Shown in pieces: positions 36,584 through 45,874 of a stretch of 64,000 bases of DNA. Source of the stretch: Clostridium homopropionicum DSM 5847 (GTDB taxonomy: Bacteria; Bacillota; Clostridia; Clostridiales; Clostridiaceae); NCBI RefSeq assembly GCF_001263795.1, contig NZ_LHUR01000013.1, positions 1-64,000 on the forward strand, read 5' to 3'. The translations under genes and the position numbers were made by a program. Position 1 is the first letter of the stretch. The number at the start of each line of letters is the position of its first letter. A model generated the notes under the pieces. The model was not told where the DNA came from, searched no databases, and saw only the letters and a program-made list of their open reading frames with translations.

Positions 36584-36711
36584 TTAAGAAAAATGCGACG
36601 CATTTTTCTTAAGTAACCAGTAACCAGTGACCAGTTGCCAGTAGGATTAATAAAACTGGTTACTGGGAATTGGTTACTGGTTACTAAGAATTTTACGTCG
36701 TAAAATTCTTA
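36584..36711. repeat. Three-hairpin palindromic repeat element
   Basis: Three inverted repeats are arranged in line. The left is a perfect 12-bp-arm palindrome (36586-36610, centre CGACG, beginning AAGAAAAATGCG). The right is a second one with the same layout (36686-36710, beginning AAGAATTTTACG). Between them, 31-base arms at 36612-36642 and 36655-36685 match at 25 of 31 positions and are built from 7-base AGTAACC-like units (AGTAACCAGTAACCA at the outer end of each arm). Single strands would fold into a three-branched cruciform. No ORF is present. It resembles a REP/MITE-type element. Confidence 0.8.
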
Positions 36712-36842
36712 CACTGCGATAAAAATAAACTTGTAATAATTTGCATAAGTCGTTACAATATATATAGTTTAAATAGAACAAATGTTTCTATTGATGAAAG
36801 TCGTTGTTAAATAAAAATAACATTTGGAGGCTAACAGACAAT

Positions 36843-38795
36843 ATGGTAAATACAAAAGTTGAATCTTCTTATGATGTAACCAATCTCACATCTTTAGAAA
36901 AATTAGAACCAGTAAGAGTTAGACCAGGAATGTATATTGGTTCTACAGGTAGTAAAGGTCTTCATCATTGTATATGGGAGATATTAGATAATTCTATTGA
37001 TGAAATTACAAACGGATATGGAGAAAAGGTTTCAGTTATTTTAAATAAAGATAAAAGTGTAACTATTATAGATAATGGTAGAGGAATCCCTACTGGCATT
37101 CATCCTATAAAGAAAAAATCAGGTGTAGAGATGGTATTTACTGAGCTGCATACTGGTGGAAAGTTTAATAATAGTAATTATAAGACCTCTGGTGGACTTC
37201 ATGGAGTAGGGGCTGCAGTTGTAAATGCATTATCTGAATGGTTAGAGGTTGAGGTATGCCAAAATGGTCATGTTCATAAGCAAAGATTTGAATATGCAGA
37301 AGATAGAGAGCTTAATAGAAAGATGCCAGGAACACCAGTTACTGAACTTGAAACCATTGGGAACACTAAAATTACAGGAACTAAAGTAACATTTAAGCCT
37401 GACAAAGAAGTATTTAGTACTGTAGATTTTAAATTTGAGGTAATTGAGGAAAGGCTTCAGGAGTTGGCCTTTCAAAATAAAGGAATCACTTTAATATTTA
37501 AGGATGAAAGAAAAGAGCCATTTATTATTAAGGAGTATAGATCTGAAAGAGGATTGCTTGATTTTATTGAATATCTTAATGAGAGTAAAGCTGCTATACA
37601 TAAAGATCCTATAATATTTGAGGGCGCAAAAGATTTAGAAGGAATGAACCTTTATTGTGAGGCTTGTATTCAATTTACTGATTCAACTACAGAATATCTA
37701 GCTAGCTATGTAAATAATATACCTACTACTGAATCAGGAACACATGAAGCTGGTTTTAAAACTGGTATGACTAGAGCCTTTAAAGAATGGAGTAAAAAAT
37801 TAAATATTGTTAAAGAAAAGGACAAGGGGTTTGAAGGTGATGACTTAAGAGAAGGAATGACAGCTATTCTTAGGGTTAAAATAAGCAATCCTATTTTTGA
37901 AGGTCAAACAAAAACAAAGTTAGGTAATAATGAAGCTTATACAGTTATGAATGAACTCACCTATATAAAAATAGGTGAGTGGATTGAAGATAATAAGGAA
38001 ATAGCAATAAATATTATTAATAATGCAGTTTCAGCAGCTTCTAGGCGAGAAAAAATAAAAAAAATAAATGAAGCGGAAAAAAAGAAGATTGGAAAAGGAA
38101 CAGCTCCTTTAGCGGGAAAGGTAGCTATTTGTACTTTGAAAAAACCAGAATTATGTGAGTTTATTGTAGTAGAAGGAGACTCAGCAGGTGGAAGTGCAAA
38201 GCAGGCAAGAGACAGAAGATTCCAAACTATAATGCCCTCTAAAGGAAAGATAATGAATACTGAAAAACAGAAATTGGAGAATGTTATAGCTAGTGAAGAA
38301 CTAAAGCTTTTTAACGCTGCAGTAGGAACTGGAGTATTGGAAAATTATAATGAAGAAGAATTAAAATATAATAAAATTATTATTTTGAGTGATGCGGATG
38401 TTGATGGATATCATATAAGAACCCTATGGATAACTTATATCTATAGATATATGAGACAACTTATCACAAATGGGCATTTATATATAGCTCTTCCACCTTT
38501 ATATAAAGTATATAAAAGCGGTAAAACAGGAGAAACTGTAAGATATGCATATAGTGACGATGAATTAGTTAAAGCAAAAAAAGAAGTAGGTAAAGGAGCC
38601 TTGATACAAAGATATAAGGGCCTAGGAGAAATGAATCCTGAGCAATTATGGGATACAACTTTAAATCCGGAAACTAGAACTCTACAACAAGTTACTATAG
38701 ATGATGCTGCAAAGGCTGAAAAAATGATTTCTTTATTAATGGGAGAGGTAGTAGAACCTAGAAGAAATTATATGTTTAAATATGCAGAATTTTAG
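36843..38795 (+). CDS. parE: DNA topoisomerase IV subunit B (type IIA, ATPase)
   Basis: A 650-residue GHKL ATPase subunit: EKLEPVRVRPGMYIGSTG and EILDNSIDEI (ATP-binding Asn/Asp), TIIDNGRGIP, and the TOPRIM region ELCEFIVVEGDSAGGSAKQARDR with the acidic pair in LSDADVDGYHIRT. It decatenates DNA with the A subunit encoded 23 bases downstream. ParE rather than GyrB is inferred: the pair is remote from an origin region, and the A subunit lacks a GyrA box at the usual blade-1 site. The start at 36843 (GGAGG 12 bases upstream) is chosen over a TTG at 36804. Confidence 0.9.
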   Translation: MVNTKVESSYDVTNLTSLEKLEPVRVRPGMYIGSTGSKGLHHCIWEILDNSIDEITNGYGEKVSVILNKDKSVTIIDNGRGIPTGIHPIKKKSGVEMVFTELHTGGKFNNSNYKTSGGLHGVGAAVVNALSEWLEVEVCQNGHVHKQRFEYAEDRELNRKMPGTPVTELETIGNTKITGTKVTFKPDKEVFSTVDFKFEVIEERLQELAFQNKGITLIFKDERKEPFIIKEYRSERGLLDFIEYLNESKAAIHKDPIIFEGAKDLEGMNLYCEACIQFTDSTTEYLASYVNNIPTTESGTHEAGFKTGMTRAFKEWSKKLNIVKEKDKGFEGDDLREGMTAILRVKISNPIFEGQTKTKLGNNEAYTVMNELTYIKIGEWIEDNKEIAINIINNAVSAASRREKIKKINEAEKKKIGKGTAPLAGKVAICTLKKPELCEFIVVEGDSAGGSAKQARDRRFQTIMPSKGKIMNTEKQKLENVIASEELKLFNAAVGTGVLENYNEEELKYNKIIILSDADVDGYHIRTLWITYIYRYMRQLITNGHLYIALPPLYKVYKSGKTGETVRYAYSDDELVKAKKEVGKGALIQRYKGLGEMNPEQLWDTTLNPETRTLQQVTIDDAAKAEKMISLLMGEVVEPRRNYMFKYAEF

Positions 38796-38818
38796 AATTT
38801 AGAGAGGATTACAATATT

Positions 38819-41728
38819 ATGAGCAAAAAAAATATAGATATACCTTTTGACAAGAATATAGTTCCAGTATCCATAGCTGAAGTAATGCCTGATAACTATC
38901 TTCCTTATGCTGTAGAGGTTGCAAAAGAAAGAGCTCTTCCTGATGTTAGGGATGGACTAAAGCCAGTTCATAGAAGAATACTATATGGTGCATATAAATT
39001 GAAAGCAATGCCTGATAAACCTTATTTTAAATCTGCAAGAATTGTTGGTGATATTTTAGGGAAATATCATCCTCACGGAGATACCTCTGTATATGAGTCT
39101 ATGGTTATATTAGCTCAAAATTTTACCACAAGAAAAACATTAATAGATGGTCATGGAAACTGGGGAAGTATTGATGGAGATAATGCAGCTGCCATGAGAT
39201 ATACTGAAGCTAGACTTACATACATAGCCTTAGAAATGCTTAGAGATATAGATAAAGATGTAGTGGAAATGGTTAATAATTATTCTGATACAGAGTTAGA
39301 GCCGAAGGTACTTCCAGCAAGATTCCCAAATCTTTTAGTAAATGGTGCCTTTGGAATTGCGGTAGGACTTGCAACAAATATACCACCTCATAATCTTGGA
39401 GAAGTAATTGATGCGGCTATTGGATTTATAGAAAATAAAGATATAACCGTAAAAGAATTAATGAATTATATAAAGGGACCAGATTTGCCTACAGGGGGAA
39501 TCATTATTGGAGAACAAGCAATCCTATCAGCATATGAAAATGGAGAAGGCAGAGTTACCTTAAGAGCTAAAACAAGTATAGAAAAATTAGATAATGATAG
39601 ATATGGTATTATTATTACTGAGTTTCCTTATAGAAGAAACAAGGCTAAAACGCTTCAAGCAATCTCTGAAATGACTGCTGATAAAAAACATTCTAAAGCC
39701 TTAGAATGTATTACGGATATAAGAGATGAATCTGATAGAAATGGTATAAGGGCGGTAATTGAGTTCAAAAAATCTACTGATAAAGATACTATGGACAGAG
39801 TTCTAAAATATTTATTTAAGAGAACAGATCTTCAAGTAAATATAAACTTTAATATGGTAGCAATTGCTGATGGCAAGCCAAGAACCTTAAACTTATTGGA
39901 AATAATAAACTACTATGTTAAACATCAAAAGGATGTAACTACGAGAAAAACTAAAAAAGAGTTGGAAATTGCTAGAAAGCGATTTCATATAGTAGAAGGC
40001 TTTATTAAAGCAATAGATATAATGGATGATATATTAAAAACTATCAGAGCTTCAAAATCTAAGAAAGATTCAGAAGAAAATTTAATAAATAAATTTCAAT
40101 TTACACAAGCTCAAGCGGAAGCTATTGTAGAGCTTATGTTATATAAGTTAACTGGACTCGAAATTAAAGTATTTCAAAAGGAATATGCTGAACTTGAAAG
40201 GCAAATCAAAATGCTAAATAAAATTTTAGAAAGTGAAAAAGAACTTTTAAAAGTAATCAAGAAAGATTTGACTGAAGTTAAAGAAAAGTATAATGATTGT
40301 AGAAAAACTGAGATCATAGCTAATGATGAGATGGCAAAGATAGAAAATGAAGAATTAATATTAGAGGAAGACATTATAATTACAATGTCTAATGAAGGAT
40401 ATATTAAAAGAATTTCTGAGAAGGCTTATAAAAGAATTAATGGAGATATTAATGAAATAGAGTATAGAGAAGGAGATTTTAATAAATATTTCTTAAGCGG
40501 AAACACAAAAGACAATTTATTCATTTTTACAAACAAAGGCAATATGTATCAAATTAGATGTTCCCAAATTCCTGAAATGAAATGGAAGGAAAAAGGAGAG
40601 AGGATAGATACCTTAGTTAAAAGTTTGTCACTTGAAGACGAAAAAATAATTTCTACAATTATTATAGAAGAATTAAAGGAAGATGGAATTTTAACATTTT
40701 TCACAAATAAGGGTATGATAAAGAAGACTAGCCTTTTAAAGTATGAAACTAATTACACTAAAATAGTTGCATTAAAACTAAAAAATGATGAAGAACTGAT
40801 TAAGGTAACATTGGAGAACACAAATAATGTCAATAATAATATTAAAGTAGTGACAAGAAACGGATTGGAAGTATATCTTAGATTACCTGAAGTGGAAATT
40901 ACCGATAGAAATATATGGGGAATGCAGATACTGAATATCTGTAGTGAAGATAAAATAATACAAATAGATTATATTGAAGAGTTAGAGACTAAAACTTTTA
41001 TAGCAAATATAGATAATAAAGGAAATGTAAAAATATCAAGTTTAAAAATTCTTAAAAATACATTTGGCTGCACAACAGATTCTTTAAGTAAAATCCTAAT
41101 TTTTACGGATACGGGAAAGGCAATTTTATTATTAGCTAATATGATAGAGAATTTAGATAAAGAAGGAATATGTTTAGATAAAGTAGTTGATGGTTTTGAT
41201 AAAGAAAAAGATAGGGTAATTAATGTTATTTCTATAAAAGGTTTTGATGAGGATTATAGTCTTTATTTCTTTAGCAGTTTTGGGTATGTAAAGAAAACAG
41301 CATTAAATGAATTTTTAGCTGATTTTACATGTACTAAGGCTTATAAATTCAAGAGTGAGAATGATAAGCTTATTAATGTACAATTAATAAATAATAGTGT
41401 TCAAAAGGATATTTTATTAATAACACAATTTGCCATGAGTATAAGATTTGAAGATAAAGCAGTAAGCTTTATGGGCAAGATAGCATCGGGAGTAACTGGA
41501 ATAAGCTTAAAAGAAGGAGATAAAGTAATTTTTGCACAACTAATTTCTAAAGTTAAAGATGATGAAGTAGCTTTTCATGGAGAAGATACAAATGAGTTGT
41601 GCATTAGGACCAAAAATAATTATAGTCTTAATATTCCAATTACAGAAATAAAACTTCAAAATAGAGCTGGAAGAGGAAAAAAGATAGGACTACTAGATAT
41701 AGATGACTATATAATAGAAATAAAATAA
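38819..41728 (+). CDS. parC: DNA topoisomerase IV subunit A
   Basis: A 969-residue breakage-reunion subunit, longer than many ParC proteins. The catalytic Tyr lies in AMRYTEARL near residue 122, preceded by GKYHPHGDTSVYESM, and a CTD beta-pinwheel follows from about residue 510 (six blades of the IFTNKGNMYQI type). The first blade has no QRRGGKG GyrA box, favouring topoisomerase IV; the last blade has a related stretch (NRAGRGKKIG). It acts with ParE in chromosome decatenation. The two genes form an operon closed by a bidirectional terminator. Confidence 0.88.
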   Translation: MSKKNIDIPFDKNIVPVSIAEVMPDNYLPYAVEVAKERALPDVRDGLKPVHRRILYGAYKLKAMPDKPYFKSARIVGDILGKYHPHGDTSVYESMVILAQNFTTRKTLIDGHGNWGSIDGDNAAAMRYTEARLTYIALEMLRDIDKDVVEMVNNYSDTELEPKVLPARFPNLLVNGAFGIAVGLATNIPPHNLGEVIDAAIGFIENKDITVKELMNYIKGPDLPTGGIIIGEQAILSAYENGEGRVTLRAKTSIEKLDNDRYGIIITEFPYRRNKAKTLQAISEMTADKKHSKALECITDIRDESDRNGIRAVIEFKKSTDKDTMDRVLKYLFKRTDLQVNINFNMVAIADGKPRTLNLLEIINYYVKHQKDVTTRKTKKELEIARKRFHIVEGFIKAIDIMDDILKTIRASKSKKDSEENLINKFQFTQAQAEAIVELMLYKLTGLEIKVFQKEYAELERQIKMLNKILESEKELLKVIKKDLTEVKEKYNDCRKTEIIANDEMAKIENEELILEEDIIITMSNEGYIKRISEKAYKRINGDINEIEYREGDFNKYFLSGNTKDNLFIFTNKGNMYQIRCSQIPEMKWKEKGERIDTLVKSLSLEDEKIISTIIIEELKEDGILTFFTNKGMIKKTSLLKYETNYTKIVALKLKNDEELIKVTLENTNNVNNNIKVVTRNGLEVYLRLPEVEITDRNIWGMQILNICSEDKIIQIDYIEELETKTFIANIDNKGNVKISSLKILKNTFGCTTDSLSKILIFTDTGKAILLLANMIENLDKEGICLDKVVDGFDKEKDRVINVISIKGFDEDYSLYFFSSFGYVKKTALNEFLADFTCTKAYKFKSENDKLINVQLINNSVQKDILLITQFAMSIRFEDKAVSFMGKIASGVTGISLKEGDKVIFAQLISKVKDDEVAFHGEDTNELCIRTKNNYSLNIPITEIKLQNRAGRGKKIGLLDIDDYIIEIK

Positions 41729-41760
41729 GAAAAACTGGGCAAATGCTTGTCCAGTTTTTC
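41729..41760. terminator. Bidirectional terminator between parC and thiolase
   Basis: GAAAAACTGG (41729-41738) pairs with CCAGTTTTTC (41751-41760) around a 12-base loop. It starts right after the parC stop and serves both convergent genes. Confidence 0.9.
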
Positions 41761-41779
41761 TTATTTAAAATATAGGAGA

Positions 41780-42970
41780 TTATTTAACTCTTCTTAATAT
41801 AGAAATAACGTTAGTTCCGCCACTTCCACCAACATTTACAGTAACAGCATTTTGAGCACCCTCTACTTGAGCACCAATAGCTTCTCCCATAAGTTGTTTT
41901 GCTGCTAATACATGCATTGATACTCCAGTAGCTCCTACTGGATGTCCTTTTGCTTTAAGTCCTCCAGATGTATTAACTGGAAGTCTTCCCCCAAGGAATA
42001 CAGAGCCATCAAGTACTGCTTCTCTTCCTTTTCCTGGTTCAGTTAAACCTAAAGCTTCATATATTACTAATTCATTTATTGTAAAGCAATCATGAACCTC
42101 AGCAAGATTTATGTCAGCTAAAGTTAAACCAGTTTCATCTAAGCATTTATTGAAAGCGCGTCTTATTGCTTCATGTTCCCAATTGTGTCTTTTCCCTTCA
42201 ACTATTGATATATGGTCACACATCATGCTAATTGCAGATATTTCAACAACTTTATCTTTTAATTCTTTAGCTCTTTCTGTAGTAGTAAGTACAACTGCAG
42301 CTCCTCCGTCTGAAACTAAAGAACAATCTGATAATTTTAATGGATAAGCGACCATAGGATTTTTATCTGAAACATGTAGAGCGTACTCCATGTTACTTCC
42401 ATTTTGCATTTGAGCTAGAGGGTTTTGCATAGCATTGGTATGAGCTTTTACAGAAATACGAGCAAGAGTATCAGCTAATTCTTCTTCACTTATTCCGAAG
42501 TGTGCCATATAGCCTTTGCCAAGCTCAGCATATAGTCCTGGGAAAGTATATCCATGTTCTCCTTCTAAAGGCATATAAGATGCTTTTGCAAGAGTAGCAG
42601 TAACACCCTTTCCATTTAAAGAAGTCATTTTTTCTGCTCCAACAACTAGTACATTTTTATATCTTCCAGATTCTATACCTTTAATAGCTTCATATACAGC
42701 AACTGAACCTGATGCACAAGCTCCTTCAACTCTAACACAAGGTTTGAATCTTAGTCCTGGGTCAATTTCTACCATAAATGGGCCTAAATGTGATTGGTTA
42801 TTAAAATCCATAGAACCGTAGTTAGCGAAAAATACTGCATCTATATCTTCACCAGTAAGTCCTGAATCAGCTAAAGCTCCTCTTCCTGCTTCTAATATTA
42901 AATCATAAATAGTTTTGTCTTCTAATCTACCGAATTTTGAATGTGATGTTCCTATTATTGATACTGACAT
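41780..42970 (-). CDS. Thiolase-family acetyl-CoA acyltransferase (SCP2-like)
   Basis: A 396-residue thiolase. The nucleophilic Cys is in VEGACASGSVAV, the C-terminal His in GHPVGATG, and a glycine loop in VNVGGSGGTN near the end. The sequence is closer to the SCP2/non-specific lipid-transfer thiolase branch than to ThlA-type acetyl-CoA acetyltransferase, so a longer or branched 3-ketoacyl-CoA is possible. The start at 42970 follows AGGAGG; the longer frame to 43039 is rejected. It is divergent from the sigma-54 activator gene, next to hbd/bcd/etf genes, and a sigma-54-type promoter lies 230 bases upstream. Confidence 0.88.
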   Translation of the reverse strand: MSVSIIGTSHSKFGRLEDKTIYDLILEAGRGALADSGLTGEDIDAVFFANYGSMDFNNQSHLGPFMVEIDPGLRFKPCVRVEGACASGSVAVYEAIKGIESGRYKNVLVVGAEKMTSLNGKGVTATLAKASYMPLEGEHGYTFPGLYAELGKGYMAHFGISEEELADTLARISVKAHTNAMQNPLAQMQNGSNMEYALHVSDKNPMVAYPLKLSDCSLVSDGGAAVVLTTTERAKELKDKVVEISAISMMCDHISIVEGKRHNWEHEAIRRAFNKCLDETGLTLADINLAEVHDCFTINELVIYEALGLTEPGKGREAVLDGSVFLGGRLPVNTSGGLKAKGHPVGATGVSMHVLAAKQLMGEAIGAQVEGAQNAVTVNVGGSGGTNVISILRRVK

Positions 42971-43190
42971 TTTGATATCCTCCTCAAAATAAAATATATG
43001 TTCGACTAATACTTTAGCAATATGTATGCCAATAGACATCGAATAGCTATTTTTTTAAAAGAAATTATATTTATTTAAATAAAATCAAATAATGATTATA
43101 ATAAAATTATGTATTATATTGAAAAATAGAAAAAATAATTATGTAAGTTTTATTAAAAAATATAATGAAGTTTAAAAATATTTAAAAGCA

Positions 43191-43226
43191 TGTCCTAAAA
43201 CGCGACAAATGTACCTTTATAGGACA
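43191..43226 (-). promoter_or_regulatory. Candidate sigma-54 promoter of the thiolase, flanked by an inverted repeat
   Basis: On the minus strand GGTACATTTGTCGC gives GG (43215-43214), ten bases, GC (43203-43202), the -24/-12 layout. It shares GGTAC with the hbd candidate at 44757-44774. TGTCCTA (43191-43197) and its inverse TAGGACA (43220-43226) flank it at 22 bases spacing, and could bind a regulator. The rest of the roughly 370-base spacer to the activator gene start holds AT-rich sequence in which I see no gene. Confidence 0.45.
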
Positions 43227-43337
43227 ATAATAGGATTATTTAGCTTTATATAAATTTTACTTATACTAAGGAATGTAATATATTAATAAATAGATAATTT
43301 ATAATACAAAAAAATGATAAAAAGGGTGAAAGAGTTA

Positions 43338-44741
43338 ATGAATTACTTAAAATCAAAAGCTTTTCTAGAATTTTGCTACAAAATATTTGATAAATTACCT
43401 GTTCCAATTGATATAGTAGATGAAAATGGAATCATTATATATCTTAACGAAATTTTTGCTGATTTTTTTCAAATGCCTCAGAATGAGATAATTGGTAAGG
43501 ATATTTTAGAAGTGCATCCTTATTCTATATTTAGAGAAGTATTAAAAACTAAGCAGGCCAAAATAGCAGCAAAGCATAAATTTAAAAATAAAGCAGATGA
43601 AGCGATAGTGCATATAATACCCCTACTAGATGATGATGGAGAAGTTCTTGGTGGAATTGGCATGGTGTTATTTGAAGATGTAGATAAAATGGAAAACACA
43701 ATGCTAAAATTTAAGACCTTAGATAAAGAGATAAAACTACTTAAAAACGAAATAGCAAAGATGAATAGAGCGAAGTATAACCTTGACAGCATTGTTGGAA
43801 TTTCAGAGGAAATAAATGAATGTAAAGATAAGATAAGAAAAGTAGTAAAAGTAAATTCAAATATATTATTAGTTGGAGAGAGTGGAGTTGGAAAGGAGCT
43901 TTTTGCTCACTCAATACATAATGAAAGTGATAGACGGGATATGCCCTTCGTAGTACTAAATTGTTCTGCAATTCCAGAAAATCTAATAGAATCTGAATTA
44001 TTTGGATACGAAGAAGGATCATTTACGGGAGCTAAGAAAGGGGGAAACATAGGTAAGTTTGAATTAGCGAACGGAGGAACAATATTTTTAGATGAAATTG
44101 GTGAAATGCCAATATATCTTCAGGCTAAGTTGTTAAGAGTGTTGCAAGAGAAGGAGGTTCATAGAATTGGAGGTAAAAAGCCAATAAAACTAGATGTGAG
44201 AGTAATTAGTGCTACAAATAGAGATTTAAAGCAGATGATTAGAGAGGGGAAATTTAGAGAAGACCTCTATTATAGGTTAAATGTAATATCTATTGAGATA
44301 CCTCCTTTAAGAAAGAGAATAAAAGATATTCCTTTATTAATTAAGAATTTTGTTGATGATTTCCACAGAGAAACAGGCCTTTATAGAAAAATAGGTAATG
44401 AAGTTATGGATGTTTTTATTGGGTATAATTGGCCAGGTAATATAAGAGAATTAAAAAATATTATTGAAAAAATTTGTGTTATTGCAGATGATGTTAATGT
44501 CTCAATAAAGGACATACCCAAATATATAGTAAATAGTTCTCTTAAAAAGAAATGGGAAAATCAAAATACAGGACTAAATAATATAATGAAGTCTATTGAA
44601 AAAGAAATAATACTAAATACTTTGAAACAGTGCAAAGGTAATAAGAGAAAGACAGCCATGGTTCTAGAAATACCAAGATCAAAACTTTATAGAAAATTAG
44701 ATGAGTATAACATAGAAGAAGGAAATGATGCAGATGATTAA
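43338..44741 (+). CDS. Sigma-54-dependent transcriptional activator, PAS-AAA-Fis
   Basis: A 467-residue enhancer-binding protein. A PAS domain (about 10-115; PVPIDIVDENGIIIYLN) leads, then the AAA+ domain (about 150-375): Walker A GESGVGKE (180-187), the sigma-54 contact loop GSFTGA (227-232; usually GAFTGA) and Walker B GGTIFLDEIGE (246-256). A Fis-type helix-turn-helix closes it (KRKTAMVLEIPRSKLYRKL). ATG 43338 is preferred to 43314 because AAAGGGTG lies upstream. It sits between the divergent thiolase and the hbd1 gene, which have sigma-54-like promoters, so local control is likely. Confidence 0.93.
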   Translation: MNYLKSKAFLEFCYKIFDKLPVPIDIVDENGIIIYLNEIFADFFQMPQNEIIGKDILEVHPYSIFREVLKTKQAKIAAKHKFKNKADEAIVHIIPLLDDDGEVLGGIGMVLFEDVDKMENTMLKFKTLDKEIKLLKNEIAKMNRAKYNLDSIVGISEEINECKDKIRKVVKVNSNILLVGESGVGKELFAHSIHNESDRRDMPFVVLNCSAIPENLIESELFGYEEGSFTGAKKGGNIGKFELANGGTIFLDEIGEMPIYLQAKLLRVLQEKEVHRIGGKKPIKLDVRVISATNRDLKQMIREGKFREDLYYRLNVISIEIPPLRKRIKDIPLLIKNFVDDFHRETGLYRKIGNEVMDVFIGYNWPGNIRELKNIIEKICVIADDVNVSIKDIPKYIVNSSLKKKWENQNTGLNNIMKSIEKEIILNTLKQCKGNKRKTAMVLEIPRSKLYRKLDEYNIEEGNDADD

Positions 44742-44756
44742 ATAGTTATTGCTAAT

Positions 44757-44774
44757 TTGGTACGCAAATTGCTT
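44757..44774 (+). promoter_or_regulatory. Candidate sigma-54 promoter of hbd1
   Basis: TTGGTACGCAAATTGCTTTT contains GG (44759-44760), ten bases, and GC (44771-44772), with TTGCT at -12. It lies just after the sigma-54 activator gene and about 45 bases before the hbd1 start, giving a leader of about 35 bases. Confidence 0.6.
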
Positions 44775-44818
44775 TTATTGTATTAAGTAATATTATATTA
44801 AATTGGAGGTAACTTAAT

Positions 44819-45661
44819 ATGAAAAAAGTATGCGTTCTTGGTGCAGGGACAATGGGAGCAGGTATTGCTCAAGCTTTTGCTGTAAAAGGTTATGAAGTGT
44901 TGGTAAGAGACATCAAAGATGAGTTTGTTGAAAAAGGACTTAATGGAATTAAAAAGAACCTTTCAAAGTTAGCTGAAAAAGGTAAGATGGAAGAAGCTAA
45001 AAAAGAAGAAATACTTTCAAGATTATCAGGAACAGTTGACCTAAATGCGGCAGCTGATTGCGATTTAATTGTTGAAGCAGCAGTAGAAAACATGGCAATA
45101 AAGAAACAAATATTTGCTGAATTAGATAAAATATGCAAACCAGAAACAATTCTTGCTTCAAATACATCTTCTTTATCAATAACAGAAGTTGCATCAGCAA
45201 CAAATAGACCTGATAAAGTTATAGGAATGCACTTTTTCAATCCTGCAACTGTTATGAAGCTTGTTGAAATTATAAAAGGAATGGCAACATCACAAGAAAC
45301 TTTTGATGCTGTAAAAGAAATTTCAATATCTATAGGAAAGGACCCTGTAGAAGTTGCAGAAGCACCTGGGTTTGTTGTAAACAAAATATTAGTTCCTATG
45401 ATTAATGAAGCAGTTGGAATACTTGCAGAGGGAGTAGCTTCTGCAGCAGATATAGATAAAGCTATGATGCTTGGAGCAAATCATCCAATGGGACCACTAA
45501 CATTAGCAGATCTTATAGGACTTGATATTTGTCTTGCAGTTATGAATGTTCTATATACTGAGACTGGAGATTCTAAATACAGAGCTCATACATTACTTAA
45601 AAAATATGTTAGAGCAGGCTGGCTTGGAAGAAAATCTGGAAAAGGATTTTACAACTATTAA
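44819..45661 (+). CDS. hbd: 3-hydroxybutyryl-CoA dehydrogenase, copy 1
   Basis: A 280-residue HAD-family enzyme. The NAD-binding start [20 protein letters not shown], the catalytic His in [15 protein letters not shown] with Ser in the SNTSSLSI segment, and the family end [11 protein letters not shown] are clear. It reduces acetoacetyl-CoA to 3-hydroxybutyryl-CoA, or oxidises the reverse. RBS GGAGG. Copy 2 lies 213 bases downstream with about 20 substitutions in 280. The start follows a sigma-54-type promoter, and a hairpin closes it. Confidence 0.95.
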   Translation: MKKVCVLGAGTMGAGIAQAFAVKGYEVLVRDIKDEFVEKGLNGIKKNLSKLAEKGKMEEAKKEEILSRLSGTVDLNAAADCDLIVEAAVENMAIKKQIFAELDKICKPETILASNTSSLSITEVASATNRPDKVIGMHFFNPATVMKLVEIIKGMATSQETFDAVKEISISIGKDPVEVAEAPGFVVNKILVPMINEAVGILAEGVASAADIDKAMMLGANHPMGPLTLADLIGLDICLAVMNVLYTETGDSKYRAHTLLKKYVRAGWLGRKSGKGFYNY

Positions 45662-45703
45662 AAAGCATATATATCTTTATTAAACATATAAACTACTTTT
45701 TAC

Positions 45704-45756
45704 GTACCCCATTATGCATTTAGTATCCAATAAATACTAAACGTATAATGGGGTAC
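45704..45756 (+). terminator. Long hairpin between the two hbd genes
   Basis: GTACCCCATTAT (45704-45715) and TTTAGTAT pair with their inverses in the 23-base right arm (45734-45756), 20 of 23 positions, around a 7-base loop. Only a short T-run (TTTT) follows, so it may be a terminator, a processing site or an mRNA-stabilising hairpin. Confidence 0.6.
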
Positions 45757-45766
45757 TATGCTTTTG

Positions 45767-45826
45767 AAAAAATACTATAACACAAAAAAGTATGTACTTG
45801 ATATATGTAAAGTGATGGAATAAAAT
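45767..45826 (+). promoter_or_regulatory. Promoter box of hbd2, shared with bcd1
   Basis: A 39-base block from 45767 ends in the -35 region TTGATA (45798-45803), followed by a 17-base spacer and TAAAAT (45821-45826). The same block with one change lies before bcd1, with the same spacing. It carries ATACT and AGTAT as an inverted pair and AAGTATGTACTT as a near-palindrome, so it looks like an operator. Confidence 0.7.
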
Positions 45827-45874
45827 CAATTTTGTAAAGGGTATCATATTAAACAAATAGGAGGTATACAGGCA

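Noticed and set aside
36584-36711. CRISPR array
   Set aside because: The repeated units are about 7 bases, imperfect and inverted, with no spacers and no cas genes in the window.
41641-41728. GyrA box making the A subunit a gyrase
   Set aside because: The NRAGRGKKIG stretch is in the last blade, not at the blade-1 site, and its charge pattern differs from QRRGGKG.
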